DNA from: Verrucomicrobiota bacterium
GTDB lineage: Bacteria > Verrucomicrobiota > Verrucomicrobiia > Limisphaerales > UBA9464
Direction: 5' to 3'
Length of the DNA stretch: 41,634 bases
Assembly (NCBI GenBank): GCA_025363585.1
Contig: JANYDN010000138.1
Location: 1-41,634, forward strand
The notes below the pieces were generated by a model that was not told the origin of the DNA, did no database searches, and was given only the letters and a program-made list of their open reading frames with translations. The position numbers and the translations under genes were made by a program. Numbering within the stretch: the first letter of the stretch is position 1; each line of letters starts with the position of its first letter. Shown one piece after another: positions 41,177 to 41,634 of the stretch.

Positions 41177-41269
41177 GCCGAACGAAACGAGCTCAGCGAC
41201 CCGGCGCACGGGACGTGACGATTGAAACCAGGACGACGACGCCGGGTTCGCTGCAGCGACTGGTTAGCC
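41177..41269 (-). other. Integron attC site 3
   Basis: Minus strand: GGCTAAC, spacer, arm GCTGCAGCGAACCCGGCG, central part, arm CGCCGGGTCGCTGAGC, spacer, GTTCGGC (one base off GTTRRRY). Two unpaired bases in the left arm as in sites 1 and 2. Sits between the partial gene at the window end and the antitoxin. Confidence 0.7.
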
Positions 41270-41286
41270 CACTCTCCGCTGTGACA

Positions 41287-41634
41287 CTAAAGTTCCATGC
41301 CATAGGAAAAAACATGGCCATTCGTTTTGGCAATCCAGACCGATCCAAAATATCCGGCCCTGTCCCATGTGTCATAAAGCTCCACCGGGTCAGGGGCAAA
41401 CCAGCTCGGAGTATCGTCAGAATGCATGTTGTTGCGGAAGCTTCGTGCGACAGAAGGAGGAACGGGTGTGAGGCCGCGCCTCTTCAGGAACGCATCTTTC
41501 CACTCTGGCGTGGCCTCGACTTCAAAGTAGTAAATGAACTCCACGGTAAAGTGGTCCGATCTCCAATACTTCGAGTGGACGACTTTGACTTGGGCTGGCT
41601 GGTGCTCGCCGAACGCACGAAACCAATTCTGTGG
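41287..41634 (-). CDS. Hypothetical cassette protein (5' truncated by window end)
   Basis: At least 115 residues; the frame is open to the last base, so the start lies outside. Reads WFRAFGEHQPAQVKVVHSKY, WRSDHFTVEFIYYFEVEATP, EWKDAFLKRRGLTPVPP and ends GHVFSYGMEL. An internal GTG at 41544 could be mistaken for the start. Looks like an alpha/beta domain with many aromatics; not recognised. TAG stop 18 bp upstream of attC3, again as in a cassette. Lower GC than the operon. Confidence 0.65.
   Translation of the reverse strand, partial: PQNWFRAFGEHQPAQVKVVHSKYWRSDHFTVEFIYYFEVEATPEWKDAFLKRRGLTPVPPSVARSFRNNMHSDDTPSWFAPDPVELYDTWDRAGYFGSVWIAKTNGHVFSYGMEL

Overview
This window is GC-rich chromosomal DNA, most likely from a member of the Verrucomicrobiota (Limisphaerales/Pedosphaerales-like). 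The indicators are two prepilin-type proteins with C-terminal DG motifs, a giant protein built of GloVer (Gloeobacter/Verrucomicrobia) tandem repeats, and several dispersed repeat families of a kind common in that phylum. The assignment is inferred from gene families and repeats; no phylogenetic marker is present.

Layout. 1-3.4 kb: the 3' end of a prepilin-like gene, a complete prepilin-like gene, a TPR gene, an unrecognised helical gene flanked by inverted copies of a ~105-bp repeat, and a small EF-hand lipoprotein. 3.7-5.4 kb: polX (DNA polymerase X + PHP), ending in an intrinsic terminator. 5.4-5.9 kb: only repeats. 5.9-7.1 kb: a divergent membrane-anchored protein.

7.3-33.2 kb is one co-directional, tightly packed series of six genes. 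The first three look like a cell-envelope signalling set: a 1663-aa secreted GloVer/Ig/Calx-beta/trypsin-like protein, a FecR-TPR-outer-membrane-barrel fusion, and a CHASE2 class III nucleotide cyclase. The next three form a biosynthetic set: a beta-decarboxylating dehydrogenase of the isopropylmalate/isocitrate family, a cysteine hydrolase-aldehyde dehydrogenase fusion, and a 4075-aa four-module non-ribosomal peptide synthetase (A-PCP, C-A-PCP, C-A-PCP, C-A-PCP-TE). The loading A domain lacks the Asp that binds an alpha-amino group, so the starter is probably not an ordinary amino acid. By-eye specificity codes for modules 2-4 read Gly-, Pro- and Val-like. The terminal thioesterase has Cys in place of the nucleophilic Ser. 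The two small enzymes probably make or tailor the unusual starter acid.

33.2-41.6 kb is accessory DNA: small, mostly unrecognised genes, all on the minus strand, with folded sites that match integron attC architecture (three good, several weak). Cassettes include a membrane protein, a possible lipoprotein, and an Unstab_antitox/ParE toxin-antitoxin pair whose toxin is frameshifted. Two copies of a 1.2-1.4 kb element carrying the same already-dead tyrosine recombinase lie at cassette borders. No integron integrase gene is seen in the window, so this is either part of a larger integron or a cluster of attC sites lacking an integrase.

No tRNA, rRNA or CRISPR array was seen.
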